Shown here one piece after another: positions 12,055 to 24,955 of a DNA stretch of 64,000 nucleotides. The stretch comes from Euphorbia lathyris (taxonomy: Eukaryota > Streptophyta > Magnoliopsida > Malpighiales > Euphorbiaceae): positions 35,249,501-35,313,500 of the forward strand of contig NC_088918.1 in NCBI RefSeq assembly GCF_963576675.1, in the 5' to 3' direction. Both the position numbers and the translations under genes were made by a program. The notes below the pieces were generated by a model. The model was not told where the DNA came from. It ran no database searches and saw only the letters and a program-made list of their open reading frames with translations. The stretch's first letter is position 1; each line of letters starts with the position of its first letter.

Positions 12055-12389
12055 CATAAAATATGGAGAATCAAAAGCATCATCAAAATCCTGAAGAGAT
12101 TCAAGGACTTTCACCACATAACTCATAGGAGGCTGACTCTTTGCGTCATAGCTCAGGCATTTATAAGTCAATCTTGCTGCCTTTTGTGCTCCGCTGCACG
12201 AATATTGGCCTTCTAGCCTCGGGTCTATGATCCTGTCAAGCTTGTTTGACTCCTTCAGTAATGGCCTTACCCTTTCTACAAGGCTCTACTCCCGCCTTTG
12301 ACGACTGTCATCCATCGGCCGTTTTCATGTTAATAGCTCTAACAGAACTACTCCGGAGCTATACACGCCACTCATCATTGTTAGGTGAC
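12055..12389 (-). pseudogene. Captured receptor-like cytoplasmic kinase exon
   Basis: From a TTACAG acceptor at the right edge, the minus strand reads GHLTMMSGVYSSGVVLLELL, then KRPMDDSR, LDRIIDPRLEGQY and VVKVLESLQ. These match kinase subdomains IX-XI of plant RLCK-VII (PBS1/RIPK-like) kinases. DVYSFGVVLLELLTG has become GVYSSGVVLLELLT followed by a stop (TGA at 12325-12327). A second in-frame stop is at 12286-12288 (TAG). The catalytic loop and ATP-binding lobe are absent, so it is a non-functional fragment. Confidence 0.8.
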
Positions 12390-12577
12390 CTGTAATTAGT
12401 ACATTAGATTCATTCAGTTAGGTTGTTGGCTTATTCTGTTGGTTGCTTAAGGAGAAGCTCAACGGTGGTCAAGCCAAAAGTCAATATTGATTGAGTATAT
12501 TACATCCGGTGTATACATGCAAGTAATTGGTGTTTATCGACTCTAATGAGCAGAGAATCAGAAAAGAAATGATATAC

Positions 12578-12697
12578 CTCACCACCGTTAATGCCTCCCT
12601 CATAGCATGGTTTCAAACTAATTGCACATTCCAGGTAAGGTTGCCAATGTCCAGTGAGTAAATCTCTTCTAATCATCTCGACACCACTCTGATAATA
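12578..12697 (-). pseudogene. L-arabinokinase exon fragment (downstream exon)
   Basis: This 120-bp segment is bounded by an ACAG acceptor and a GTATAT donor on the minus strand. It encodes 40 residues including SGVEMIRRDLLTGHW and SLKPCYEGGINGG. These continue directly from the exon at 31469-31580, as in plant L-arabinokinase (ARA1), a GHMP-type kinase that phosphorylates L-arabinose for salvage. The intron between the two exons is now 18.8 kb because the Athila element lies in it. Confidence 0.85.
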
Positions 12698-12758
12698 CTG
12701 TTTGAAAATAAAATAAAGAGAGGGAGAGAGAGAATCTACCCAATATCAAAACCATATG

Positions 12759-12763
12759 AATAT
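12759..12763. repeat. Target-site duplication of Athila element
   Basis: AATAT here and at 31397-31401 flanks the element exactly outside its TG...CA ends. Confidence 0.85.
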
Positions 12764-13510
12764 TGATGCTCGTAAAATGTATAACAATAAATAGGACAAG
12801 TGTATCCTATCGCATCAAGTAGTATAGTGCTTAAGCACAAGATCGAACCACAAAGACTATTTGCCACAACTAATCGGTCTAAGGAAAAGGATGCAATTAT
12901 TCGAAAAGTTGGATATTGAGGGTAGTTGTTGAAAGAGATAAATTCCCAAAACAAAAGATTAAAGCAAATGAAGAAGGAGGATTTGATTCTATTGATTAAA
13001 CAACCTAGGATGGGGATGCTCTTAATTGGAAACAATGTATGATTTGCTGGGATTTAGATGTATATCCGAAGGACGATTGACGGTAATCACCTAGTTAACT
13101 GCATAGATATCGTCAATCGCATGCAGCCTATTCATATGCAGTCGGTTGATGGCTTGATTAGGCTAACAACCTAGGGCATGAAAACATTAGGTTCTATGTG
13201 ATCGAGGCCCAAGCCGTAGCCCAGCCACTGAACCGCACTCCTAGTGGTCTCTAGCGAGGTCAGATCATGCTAATTCGGATTAGGTAGGTCCTTAGTCAGG
13301 GTACTACCCATCTATGATCCTATAATTGTCAGATTCTAGGCAGTAGGTTCAAATCTTTCAGGCTAGTTGATCATCATCGATTATCACTCTAGCCACGGTC
13401 CTATGCCTGATAAATATAGGACATTAAGCATGCACAATCTAATCAATTGGGATTAATCCATACACTAAATCACTAATCATACATTATCAACCAATCAATC
13501 TCATCCCCAT
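12764..13510 (-). repeat. Athila 3' LTR, distal piece
   Basis: It aligns with 29828-30530 of the 5' LTR. The 3' LTR has extra bases around 13018-13060 absent from the 5' copy. It ends in the left copy of the nested element's target duplication. Confidence 0.85.
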
Positions 13511-15069
13511 TGTTAAGCCCAAAATATACCTAAAATATCATTAATATTTACATCAGTTTTGCTATGAATTCGTGTTGTTTACATCTATTTAAGAGTACTT
13601 TTACGTTCGAATATGCTTCTTTCTTGCAAGGTACCTAAATATTTGGTAAAATCCAAATAAGAACGAAAAGAGGTCAAAAATAAAGGAAAACCCTAAGTTA
13701 GGAGCTAAAAGACGAAGAAATCAGCACACCGATACAAGGAAGACAAGAACAAAGTCAGAAATAGGAGAAAAATTCATATTCTCGATTGAGAATCCAAATT
13801 CTCGGTAGAGAATTTTGGGGCCGCGACCGAGAATCCCAAATTCTCGGTCGCGACACGTGTCGTCCAGATCTCCCTCCCTTTCGTCTGAAGGCTGAAAAAT
13901 CACTTCCCCATTCTCGGCCGAGAATTTCCATTCTCGATAAGAGCAGAAATTCTGCCAAGCACAACAAACACATGTTTAAAGTCCAAGAAACGCGTTCGTT
14001 CGGGTGGATAAGAACGTCCCTTCACAACGGACACGATCCTTCACAACGGACACGACTCTCCACAACGGACACGACACTTCAATCACGACTCTTCAACATC
14101 TATAAATAAAGAGTTGATTTGAGAGTTGAAAAATATAGAGAGAGTTAGATTTTAAGATTAGTGCAAGAGTTATGCAGAAACTCTGACTCAGAAATGAGTC
14201 AGAGATTAGAAGTTCGATTCTGTTCAAAGCAATATGATGTACACACATTGTTTATTCAATAATAATAAACACAGTAGCGTTTAGACATTGTTCAAATTTA
14301 GTTTACATTTTGGTAGTAGACAGACCCCGTCTCTATTATGAAGATTCAACGAGAAGATTGAGTAGAGGATCCGCCCCTGAGTCTGACAAACTCTAACAAA
14401 ACCCAAGGAAAGGATTGACAACCCATTCACTTGCAAGTCGTAGAATGTTTTCATGCTCCTTATTCTCTGTAAACTTGTATCAATTTATATTTCATCTAAT
14501 AAAGTCCGTTCTATTCGATAGATTTTTATGCAGCACTTTGGTAAAGGATCCGAAGTGGATTGATGCTGGTGTTTTCATTAAAACGTAGTTTAATTCAAAA
14601 TCTTTACAAGGAAACTTTATTGAACACTTAGACAAATTATTATCTCGGTAGAGTTTTAATTTGGTTAAGGAAGCAATCTAAACCAGTTAGGAGGATTGTT
14701 GCGTTCAAAGCCTAAAAATTAGAGGTTCCGTCATTTATTTCATCTTTATAATTTATACAAAGTTTAAAGTTGTTTTCTTTGCTTAATGCAAACAAATACA
14801 TTTGTTTACTTTTCTAAAAAGTACTAAGCGTTCCTGTCTTGCAAATTCACTCCTAATCAGAAGTATTTTCTAACATTTTCATACTCTAATCTAATTCTCA
14901 TTCTAGAAATTTCAAAACCAAATCCGATTTAATGATTTTCCTTATTATACATTTTAAAAGTATATTTAACCAATTCAAAATAAGTTTTTATTAAAAAACG
15001 TTCCCTGTGAGATCGATATCTTTTTATTACTACAAGCGTATACCGTGCACTTGCGGAAATCGCTCAACA
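13511..15069 (+). repeat. 5' LTR of nested LARD-like element
   Basis: It begins TGTTAAGCCC and ends CGCTCAACA. TATA box TATAAATA is at 14101-14108. A palindrome cluster is at 13775-13945 and a short tandem repeat of CACAACGGACACGA at 14014-14072. The 107-codon ORF over the palindromes has no recognisable domain. Confidence 0.88.
13775..13945. promoter_or_regulatory. Palindrome cluster in U3 of LARD-like LTR
   Basis: It contains a hairpin with 13-bp arms (CGCGACCGAGAAT, 13822-13834; ATTCTCGGTCGCG, 13840-13852), the 12-bp palindrome CGACACGTGTCG and ATTCTCGGCCGAGAAT (13910-13925). The same hairpin recurs in the 3' LTR (21515-21685) and twice inside the element (16391-16425, 18521-18557). It lies about 155 bp upstream of the TATA box. 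Confidence 0.65.
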
Positions 15070-15075
15070 AGTTTT

Positions 15076-15093
15076 TGGCGCCGTTGCCGGGGA
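15076..15093 (+). other. Primer-binding site, tRNA-Asp
   Basis: TGGCGCCGTTGCCGGGGA, six bases after the LTR, is a perfect complement to the 18-nt 3' end of plant tRNA-Asp. Intact priming sites in elements lacking all genes fit trans-mobilisation by an Athila-like partner. Confidence 0.92.
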
Positions 15094-18000
15094 ACACCAA
15101 ATCTTTAACAAAAATTTATGTTTTTCGTGTTTTATTTCGAACCTTGGTTTATAATATATTAATTTATTTATTTTATAGTTTTATTTTATTTATTGAGGAT
15201 GGTCACTAGGACTAAATCCTCGTTGTTATTTAACGTTTGCAATTAGATGTTTGCAGATAAAAAATTCAAGTTTTTTCACAGATAAGCTGGAGATTTGATT
15301 ATCAATGAAATTCACAGAAGGAGTCTACAGAAAAGAAATCAAGCATGCAAATACATCCGAAGGGAAAGCAAAAATTTTGAAGCAACATGTCAGACGTGAC
15401 ATATAATTTTTTTCCAGAAAATTTACCTTTTCCCAAACACCTTTACCTCTTTTCTATACACTTAATCCTTCACCAAAACATCATATCTCTTTGTTAAGAA
15501 GATATCAATTCCTACACTAAACCCAAATAATTTCCTTTTTATCATTTCCTCAAAACACCTACATTTATCTCTCTAAGAAATAGCTAATCAAAGAAAGATA
15601 TATCAGAAGTAGGATGAAATTACCTTATCCACCGGGAAGGAATTGTATACTTTTACCATAGTTTCTACAGTTTCAGTTCATGCACGTAGTTCTTGTTCAT
15701 GCGCAGAACCAGAGGTTCGGGTATTCAACCGGAATCAGTAGATCCTTAAATTAAGAAGACACAAAAAAAGCGCTAAAAAAATTCTAGTAAAAAAAATAAA
15801 AAAAATTATTGTTCCAGGTAAGTTACATGGCATGACCATTATTTAAAATCGGTCTAAGTAATTGATTTTGTCCATGATTTAGATTCTCCTTGAGAATTCT
15901 TAAGGATTATCACATTTTTTAGTTTTTAGTTTTCATATTTTAATCTTTACATTTTCATTGTTAGTTTTAGTTTATACATTAGTCTTTAGTTTAGAAGTAA
16001 TAAAAATTTATCATGGAAAGATATTCAAGATATGTTATGTATCTTAAATAGGTGTAATTGATTAGGAAAGTGTCTTTAGATTTCAAAAAAAAAAATCTCA
16101 ATTGAATTAAAAGTTACACAAAATTTAAGTTCATAATTAAAATCTCTACTGTGACTTTTGTTTGATGTTTAAAAAATTTCTGAACTTACTGAGAATGTGA
16201 ATTCTCAGTTGAGAATCTTACTTTCTCTGCCTTATAAATTTCTGAACTTACTGAGAATGTGAATTCTCAGTTGAGAATTCAGGATTTCAAAATTTCAAGG
16301 GAAAGGAAGAGAAAAACAAAATTTCTGAACTTACCGAGAATCGAAATTCTCGGTAACTTCAGCGAAACAAAAAAAATCTAAAAATGACTTGTCGCGACCG
16401 AGAATCGCCATTCACGGTCGCGACACGGGCGGTATCAGACATGTATACTTTCTTTCTTCTTCAGTTCATGCACCATTTCTGAAAATTTTGAACAATTAAG
16501 TTTCTTCGTGTTCAAATGGTGTGAATTTGCACCTTTTCGCCACCAACAGACATATTGATTTGTCCTGTTTGATTATAAAATAATTAGAGGGGATCAGAAC
16601 TCTTTTACTTCCCATTTCTTTTCATCTCTATCAGACCATTCTGATTTCTTCTCAATTATTCAAACCTTTTCCAAAAAAGTTACTGACACATTTTTTTTCT
16701 TTTCTTTTTATTCACCAAACATGATGAAGAAATGTATAGCTTCTGAGTTTGGAGAACCATTTCCTATTTCTAATCAGGATGAAGAAATGTATATGTTAGA
16801 AGACATATTTCAAGGCAACACCATTCATTCCTCAAAAATCTTAATAGAGGGATTAATTACCGCTTCATGTTCCATGAAAAGAAAAATCCAACCACATTAT
16901 TTCGGTTCCATGGACTGATAAATAACCATTCTCTATCCTTGACTATGAATTCCTGAGGGATTTGTCCAGAGAATTTTCCGAGTTTGCCCACGATTTCTTT
17001 CTGCGTAAGAAAGATAGATCTTCGTGCAAGCGAATATTTCTCGTTATCAGGCTATGTGAGTTCCAATTCAACAGGATGAGAAATTAGTTTACTTTGTTTA
17101 GTTCTGTTTGATTTTACATTGAGTGTATAGTTTGTACATAGGTTTGTTTTCATTTTTATATATGTATGTTCTTTGTGTTCTTATGTATATGTGTTCTAAT
17201 TTTAATAAACTATCAAGTTTGATTCTTTGATTCTTTTTGCTTAAAAATACGTTAACCATACAAGTTATACGAATACATCTGAATCTAAGTTTAAATGAAA
17301 TAGTTTAACTTTTAACATGAATCTGTCATTATTTTTAATAAATCTGTATTCATTTCAGAAATGTTTCTGAACAATCTGACTTTTCATATATATTACATAC
17401 TAATACGGTATAATCATTAGCAAATATTGAACAAGTTCATGAACATTCATTTTATATGATAATTCTAAATTTTGTTCTGTATATATGTTTTTCAATTTTG
17501 ATAACATATCAACTTTGAATGAATCTATATATATGTTCATATGGAACAGTATCACCTTGACCATGAATTTGTCTACAATAATAAAATGAATCTGTCAATA
17601 ATTTAATTAATCTGTATCAGTTTCAATGCTTCAGTTTTAATATGCATATGTGCTAAGTTTCAATGTTCCAGATTTAATATGAATAAATGATAAATAATTT
17701 GATTTGTTTAGTTTTCATTTGTTTGTTTTTGTATATAGGTTTGTTTTTAATTTCCCTTGTACACATGTTCTTGTTCATTTATTTACACATGTGTTATGCA
17801 ATAAAACTTCATTTGATTTCATACTTTTAATTTTTCATTTATGTCTGTTCAGATTTCTACACTATTATCACATGAATCTGTATGAATCACTTTAATGCTA
17901 ATAAGTTATGATCATTATTAACTATTGAACATAATAATAAATTTTCATTTTCATGGAATCATTGAGTTTAATTTTAATTATGAAGTTATGAACTTATATC

Positions 18001-18740
18001 ATGTTGATTATTGCATATATCAGTATGAACTTCTTCAAAATAAAACATACAGTTTTTTTATTTGACTCTGTATCAATTAAATAAGGTTAATGTTTAAGGT
18101 TAAATGTTTCATTATTTGAATACTGCTTTAATTTGAATAAGGATCATGTTTAAGTTTTACGTATGAATAAATATCTATATGAACTTACGTTCATTATCTT
18201 CTAGAAGATTAATTTACGTTATGTGAATTAATTGATTCTACATTAACTCTGTTTAAGGCATTTATTTGTTTCCTTATTCCAATTTTCTAAGGATAAACCT
18301 TTGGTTTACCTTGAATTTAATGTTTTAATTTGTGTTTTTAAGTTTCAGGTATACATTTACTTAATTATATGACATATTTACCCAGAAAATTGCACAAACG
18401 TAGTTTTTACGCACATTTTGTCGCTGCCAGGTGCAGATTCTCGGCCGAGAATTAATAATTCTCGGTAACTTCAGCAAAAACTTGTAATTTTCAGTGAGAT
18501 TTTCTCTCTGAAAATGACGAGTCGCGACCGAGAATCTGGATTCTCGGTCGCGACACGCGACCTGTAGGCAGGGGTTTGGCTCGAATTTGACCAAATTTTA
18601 ATCTTTTTCTATTCTTACCTATATTAGCCTATCACTTATACAAACATTACCCAAACTCTATTTCAAACATATTTTTCTTTTTCAAACATGAATTCCACAC
18701 CATATCACCTTTACTTTTTACCACAATTTTTACCTATCCA
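15094..18740. other. Non-coding interior of LARD-like element, part 1
   Basis: No ORF above about 77 codons occurs. The tract is AT-rich with repeated TTTAAT/GAATCTGT words. It contains two internal copies of the LTR hairpin (16391-16425 and 18521-18557) and a 57-bp-spaced direct repeat around 16178-16278 holding GAATTCTCAGTTGAGAAT. Confidence 0.55.
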
Positions 18741-19830
18741 ACATATTTGTTTCCCAAACATAACATCCATAACCTAACCCTCTATTCCACACCATCCCTA
18801 AACATCAGCAGGTTTCTCACAAGGTTTTCTCTACCTCTAATAAATTATTTGCATGTTGAATATGGATCCATTCAACATTATTTCAGATTAGGACGGGCAC
18901 ATGGTACAAGCACTATTATGGACATAGTGCATAGTGAAACAGACGTTATTGTATTGGTTACTCTTTCCTATTCTAAGAGGAATGTGAGGATTACATTTAG
19001 GGATTTAGGTTAATTTTATGAAGTTGGGGATGTCGAGATGCGTATTTAGTTTGGATATCATATAAAATAGTTTATTGTTAGGCCATCAATTTTCAAAGCA
19101 ATCCGGTTTGGACATAATTTGCCTAGCTTGGATGGATTTAATCCCAAGAATGCTACTAGCACGCTCATTAAAGATCGTTGGTTTTCGTGGAAGATTAAAT
19201 TGGATTACTTTTTGACAATTAAGTCCATGTTTTCGTTTCAACCACTACGCAAGTTACTATGCGTACTTTGATTACGGGTATTGTTTTGGCTGCTACGGGT
19301 ATCATGGAGTAATTTTTAATCACTTACTCCTAATTATTTTCGATATTAGATTATGCCACAACTTTTACACATTCATTTAGTGGTTAGCCACAGTTGGCTG
19401 GTTTTGCAAGTTCGATGTTGGTATTCCGAGTTCACATTGTAATGGTATTAAAGAGGATGGTAATGCGCAGACACATTTTGGTAGGAATGACGATATGCAT
19501 GACGATGAAGAGGATGAAGAGGGTACGGAAGAGGAGCATGTTGAAACACAAGTACAAGAGCTTGTTGAAGAAGCCCACTGTTGATGATCAAGTTCATTTG
19601 CACCAAATTTTGAACCAAATGCATGCACACAACCGTTAAAAGGTTTATGCTTCGATGATATTATGAAGAACAATCAAGAGATGAGTTCACGCTTCAACGC
19701 GGTGGATGCCTATATACATACTTTCCGGAGCGATCATACGCCAACCCATTGCAGGTTGTTATCATTTTTTTCCGTCATCACAACGTTATGACCACACCTT
19801 CTCCACCGGGTTCACCTCCACAAGAATAGG
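18741..19830 (+). pseudogene. Decayed coding relic, family unknown
   Basis: Short open stretches in shifting frames include an 88-codon ORF (18747-19013) with YGSIQHYFRLGRAHGTSTIM. A later tract near 19415-19560 reads HDDEEDEEGTEEEHVETQVQ, and then FDDIMKNNQEMSSRFNAVDA, which looks helical. The order (globular, acidic, coiled) resembles accessory ORFs of plant gypsy elements, but no domain is recognised. It is too broken to be expressed as one protein. Confidence 0.35.
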
Positions 19831-20020
19831 TTTTATCTTATCTTTTCTCAACTCATTTATCTTTTATGTTATTTTTGATTAAGTTTGGTACATTTTCAAA
19901 TTCTATTTATGTTGGATAAAATCCTTTTCATCTTTATATATTTTCTTTTCGTATGATTCATTTCGTACAATATTTTTCGTGTTTTATCAATTTTTGCACC
20001 AATGAGGACATGGTCCGATT

Positions 20021-20036
20021 TAAGTGTGGGAGGAGA
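20021..20036 (+). other. Extra polypurine-tract-like motif
   Basis: TAAGTGTGGGAGGAGA is the usual plant gypsy polypurine tract, but it lies 1.2 kb before the actual 3' LTR, which has its own AAGTGTGGAGATT tract. It may be a second priming site or a relic of an older boundary. Confidence 0.5.
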
Positions 20037-20607
20037 TATTGCATATATCATTTTATTTTTAGTACGAATAAATGCAACGGGTAATTTTTATGCAACATTT
20101 ATAAATGCAACACTTGTTTTATGTAAATGCAACATATATTGCAACACAATTTATTTAACATTATTTTTATAAAACATATATTTTTATATGTTTAAAAATA
20201 TATAACTTATGATTATTTTTAGGTTATCATTATCGGTAGAAAAAAATATTTCTATACAGGTAATATTTTCAAATTTTTCACAAATCTCCGATACGATTTT
20301 AAGTATAAAAATTGTCTCGAGTAAATGTATTAAAGTAAATAAATTCTTTTCAATCTCTATTTTATATCATGAAATTCATGATATGATAAATCTTATTTTA
20401 AATTTTCAATTAGGTTTATAGGCATTAAATTGAACTAACAAGTTTAGCTCGGTTTGATTTCGTCTTACATTAACATCAATTGAAGTTTTTAAGGAAACTT
20501 TAGCCATAATACATGCTGAATTTTAAGTCAATATAGGATGAATGTGCTATCTTTCTTTTTCCCAAATTCAATTTTATAATTCATATTAATTAATCAATTA
20601 GTTGAAT

Positions 20608-20885
20608 TCTTAACTTTTGGCCACGATTGAGACCAACCTTATCACAATCGAGGTATGAAAGGGAAGAAAATTAAGTACCGTTTACTTTTGGCCACGGTTG
20701 CGACCACCCTTATCACAATCGAGGTATGGAAGGAACGTTTAAAAACAAAAAATTACACATGTTTAAGTTTAAAGTAACGATTGCGTCCACCCATGGCATT
20801 GTCGGTACCTCTTAAGCGAACACTAAGTAATAAAATACGTATAAAGTTACGATCAAGACCACCCTTATCTCGGGCGTAACTAAGC
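20608..20885 (+). repeat. Degenerate tandem repeat, four units
   Basis: Four loosely spaced copies of GGCCACGATTGAGACCACCC-like sequence occur near 20618, 20692, 20775 and 20850, each followed by ATCACAATCGAGGT or a derivative. Unit spacing is about 75-80 bp. The repeat is specific to the 3' interior of the LARD-like element. Confidence 0.55.
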
Positions 20886-21249
20886 AAATAAATTAATCCT
20901 AAGTACTTATTTAAATATACAATATATCTCATATATTAATTTAGGTTTGGGAAAGGAAATTTTGTGCTTTGAAATGCCTTGAGACAAAAGACTCAATAAC
21001 ATGCGTGCTTATATCGTCCCGAATACTTCAGTTTCAAAATTGAAAATACAAGACGAATGATATATCGCCTTTATCCTCAGTTAGTTTGATATTTTGCGTA
21101 TAAATTTGCCATGCGAAGTTAGTCTTTTCGGCTTAACTAATTCAAAAGGTAATACAGAGATATATGTTTTATTTTCATAAAGAGATTAATTAAAGAATAA
21201 ATTCAGTGAAATTTTGCTCGGGACTAGCAAAAGATTAAGTGTGGAGATT

Positions 21250-22789
21250 TGTTAAGCCCAAAATATACCTAAAATATCATTAATATTTACATCAGTTTTG
21301 CTATGAATTCGTGCTGTTTACATCTATTTAAGAGTACTTTTACGTTCGAATATGCTTCTTTCTTGCAAGGTACCTAAATATTTGGTAAAATCCAAATAGG
21401 AACGAAAAGAGGTCAAAAACAAAGGAAAAACCCTAAGTTAGGAGCTAAAAGACGAAAAAATCAGCACACCGATATAAGGAAGACAAGAACAAAGTCAGAA
21501 ATAGGAGAAAAATTCATATTCTCGGTTGAGAATCCAAATTCTCGGTAGAGAATTTTGGGGTCGTGACCGAGAATCCCAAATTCTCGGTCGCGACACGTGT
21601 CGTCCAGATCTCCCTCCCTTTCGTCTGAAGGCTGAAAAATCACTTCCCCATTCTCGGCCGAGAATTTCCATTCTCGGTAAGAGCAGAAATTCTGCCAAGC
21701 ACAATAAACACATGTTTAAAGTCCAAGAAACGCGTTCGTTCGGGTGGATAAGAACGTCCCTTCACAACGGACACGATCCTTCACAACGGACACGACTCTC
21801 CACAACGGACACGACACTTCAATCACGACTCTTCAACATCTATAAATAAAGAGTTGATTTGAGAGTTGAAAAATATAGAGAGAGTTAGATTTTAAGATTA
21901 GTGCAAGAGTTATGCAGAAACTCTGACTCAGAAATGAGTCAGAGATTAGAAGTTCGATTCTACACACATTGTTTATTCAATAATAACAAACACAGTAGCG
22001 CTTAGACATTGTTCAAATTTAGTTTACATTTTGGTAGTAGACAGACCCCGTCTCTATTACGAAGATTCAACGAGAAGATTGAGTAGAGGATCCGCCCCTG
22101 AGTCTGACAAACTCTAACGAAACCCAAGGAAAGGATTGACAACCCATTCACTTGCAAGTCGTAGAATGTTTTCATGCTCCTTGTTCTCTGTAAACTTGTA
22201 TCAATTTATATTTCATCTAATAAAGTCTGTTCTATTCGATAGATTTTTATGCAGCACTTTGGTAAACGATCCGAAGTGGATTGATGCTGGTGTTTTCATT
22301 AAAACGTAGTTTAATTCAAAATCTTTACAAGGAAACTTTGTTGAACACTTAGACAAATTATTATCTCGGTAGAGTTTTAATTTGGTTAAGGAAGCAATCT
22401 AAACCAGTTAGGAGGATTGTTGCGTTCAAAGCCTAAAAATTAGAGGTTCCGTCATTTATTTCATCTTTATAATTTATACAAAGTTTAAAGTTGTTTTCTT
22501 TGCTTAATGCAAAGAAATGCATTTGTTTACTTTTCTAAAAAGTACTAAGTGTTCCTGTCTTGCAAATTCACTCCTAATCAGAAGTATTTTCTAACATTTT
22601 CATACTCTAATCTAATTCTCATTCTAGAAATTTCAAAACCAAATCTGATTTAATGATTTTCCTTATTATACATTTTAAAAGTATATTTAACCAATTCAAA
22701 ATAAGTTTTTGTTAAAAAACGTTCCCTGTGGGATCGATATCTTTTATTACTACAAGCGTATACCGTGCACTTGCGGAAATCGCTCAACA
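21250..22789 (+). repeat. 3' LTR of nested LARD-like element
   Basis: It pairs with 13511-15069 with only scattered differences. TATA box is at 21841-21848 and palindromes at 21515-21685, with one substitution breaking the outer arm of the main hairpin (CGTGACCGAG). Confidence 0.88.
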
Positions 22790-23385
22790 CCTATCCCAGG
22801 AGGGATGGGGGTTAGTTCATAATCAAACTCACCAAACAATTTAAACACAATTCATCAACTAAAATCTCCATTAATATGAATAAATGAACAGTAAGAGACA
22901 ATCCAAGGAGTTAGGAATATAAAACCCGATTCTGAATACAAATTGGAGAGAACATCCTCTTCCCGTCTCCAAGAAACTCAAATCAATTACAATCTAAGCA
23001 AATCTAATGGTGAAAATTGATACAAAGAAAGAAAGGAGCAAGGAAAAGTGAAAAGAGAACTTGGAGCCCTAACAAAGAAGATGTAATGTTCTATTTATAG
23101 TCTAGGCTTTGTTAGGGGAAGTTTTGGCATTTTTCAGGCCAAGATTCGTGCTTTGGAGGTAAGAAGACGCTGGGAAATTACTTCCCAGCGTCTCGTCTCG
23201 TCGAGACAAGAGGTGTCTCGGCGAGACGGGAGGGTGTCTCGACAAGACACTGGGCGTCTCGTCGAGACACCGCGCGATGGTTCCCTTTGGGAACCATCGG
23301 TCCGCCTCGTCTCGTCAAGACAGGTTGTGTCTCGACGAGACGAGGGCCTGTCTCGACGAGACAGGCGCTGAGAGGTGGCACTTCC
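22790..23385 (-). repeat. Athila 3' LTR, proximal piece
   Basis: It resumes the Athila LTR after the nested insertion and aligns with 30525-31130. It includes a minus-strand TATA box (23092-23099) and the GTCTCGTCGAGAC palindrome cluster (about 23165-23369). It stops at CACTTCC, where the 5' LTR continues for another 265 bp. Confidence 0.85.
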
Positions 23386-24955
23386 TGTTGGGGTTTAGTG
23401 TCCTATAGACAATTGTTCTAGGATACAAACTTAATGTAAATGAATTGTTCTTTTTATCATTTGTTTTAATGAGATATATGTCTTATAACTATATAAAGGC
23501 AATCCCTTTTAAGCGCTAAATAAAGTCTAATAAAAGGAAATCCGTAGGTTTATTTAAAGTGATTCTAAAGTGTTCATACAAGCATGAAGTGAGACAAAAC
23601 TTTATAATAAACTAATAAACTTAAAACCACCCCAAGTCAAGTGATATGTTTAGGATTGATATATTACTGTTGAGACTTGTATGTAACAATGTCTTCTGTC
23701 CGACAGAAAGCTGATCTCACAAGCTTCATATATGCAGATATCTGGACAGTTACATAGATCCGATGAAAAGTTGTTCATTAGGATTGGGGATCCGATTTGA
23801 GATAACAGGATGGGTAGATTCATCCTTGTCACCTATTCATCTCATTGGTATTAATAGGTATAACTAATCCTCAGACTCAAAGGAATATTAATTGGTATTC
23901 TGGATTACGGAATGTGACTCTTTGACTCTGGTGTAACACGATCCTTAACAGAGATGACTCTGGGGTGTGAACAGTAGACGTTGGGTATCACAGGAAGTGA
24001 TTGCGGGATCGTTATATATTGGATTGAGCATTTATCACTCCCGATAAATGGGAGATACATCCATGGATCGCTTGTGGAAGACTCGACTCTAAATCCTTGC
24101 AAGGTGATAGCTTAAGACTTGAAATACAGATTTCACTTAACCTATCTATTTGAGTTGACTCGGCCTGTACAAGTAAAACGAACGTCTCGCTATATGTGAC
24201 TTAACATCACCCATAGTCATAAGATTCAGTTCAAGGATGTAGTTGATAAAGGATCGAATTATACTGTAACTAATACGGAAAAGTTAACGATAAAATCAAC
24301 ATGTCTTCTTATAGCTCTGGGGGAATGATTACGGACTTGCTAATCACATACTCTGTACATCATTCCGTTATGCAAAGATTAAATATAATTCTTTGAAAAT
24401 TAATTTAATAACGTTGCATATGGCTAGAAGCAATAAGAACCTAATGGGTCACACATAAGACTTGAAACCTAAAAGAGAGATAGATGTTAATTAATGGATG
24501 GAAGCCCAATTGAGCCCAATAAGGCCCATATACCAAGGGGGTCGAAATTCATGTAGCTAGATACATGAATAATTAATTTGATTTTGTTAAATCCTAATTA
24601 GATTAGGATTATGAATTAAATTAATTAAGAGATAAATAAGTTAGGAGTTTTAATTAGATTATAATATTCCTATTATTATCCAATAAGGTTATTATTATTA
24701 TCCTTAATATATTAGATATATAATGAGATAATAATTAGGAATTCTATTCCGAATTGAATTCCTATTCAGTAACCTAATTCTATCTAACTAGGGATTAGAT
24801 ACAAGAGATTATAAATACCCCCCCTAGTGATTTTCGAAATCCCTAAGTGCATTCCTACTAAGATTTTCGAAATCCCTATAGTGAGAGAGAGAAAATTCGA
24901 CACCCCTAGTTCGAGGACGAGATTTCTCTACGGCTTCCTTTGATCAATTGATTTC
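23386..24955 (+). mobile_element. Truncated Ty1/copia-type LTR
   Basis: It starts TGTTGGGGTTTAGTGTCC, a familiar plant copia LTR start. It has a long U3 and a TATA box (TATAAATA, 24811-24818) with a leader beginning about 24840. No CA end or tRNA-Met primer site is found on the right, where the sequence runs into the Athila integrase frame. A GGAATTC...GAATTCC inverted repeat (about 24738-24765) lies upstream of the TATA box. The right boundary is approximate. Confidence 0.65.

Larger units (their letters stand above)
13511..22789 (+). mobile_element. Non-coding Ty3/gypsy derivative (LARD-like)
   Basis: The 9279-bp element has near-identical LTRs (13511-15069, 1559 bp; 21250-22789, 1540 bp). 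The length gap is an 18-bp indel near 14220 plus one base. A perfect tRNA-Asp primer site follows the 5' LTR and AAGTGTGGAGATT precedes the 3' LTR. The target duplication is CCCAT (13506-13510) / CCTAT (22790-22794), the latter matching the uninterrupted 5' LTR of the host element. The 6.2-kb interior encodes no gag or pol domain, so mobility must have come in trans. High LTR similarity implies recent insertion. Confidence 0.9.

Noticed and set aside
13786..14109. 107-codon ORF in both LARD-like LTRs
   Set aside because: It is reading through palindromes and tandem repeats; the same stretch is open on the opposite strand and has no domain.
23153..23381. Arg/Ser-rich ORFs in the Athila LTR palindromes (also 30844-31306)
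   Set aside because: Repeated GTCTCG words give open frames in several phases on both strands; composition artefact.
24934..24938. CTTCC as a target duplication of the copia LTR
   Set aside because: It matches the left flank, but the LTR would then end in ACGG instead of CA and the right flank does not continue the Athila LTR; chance.
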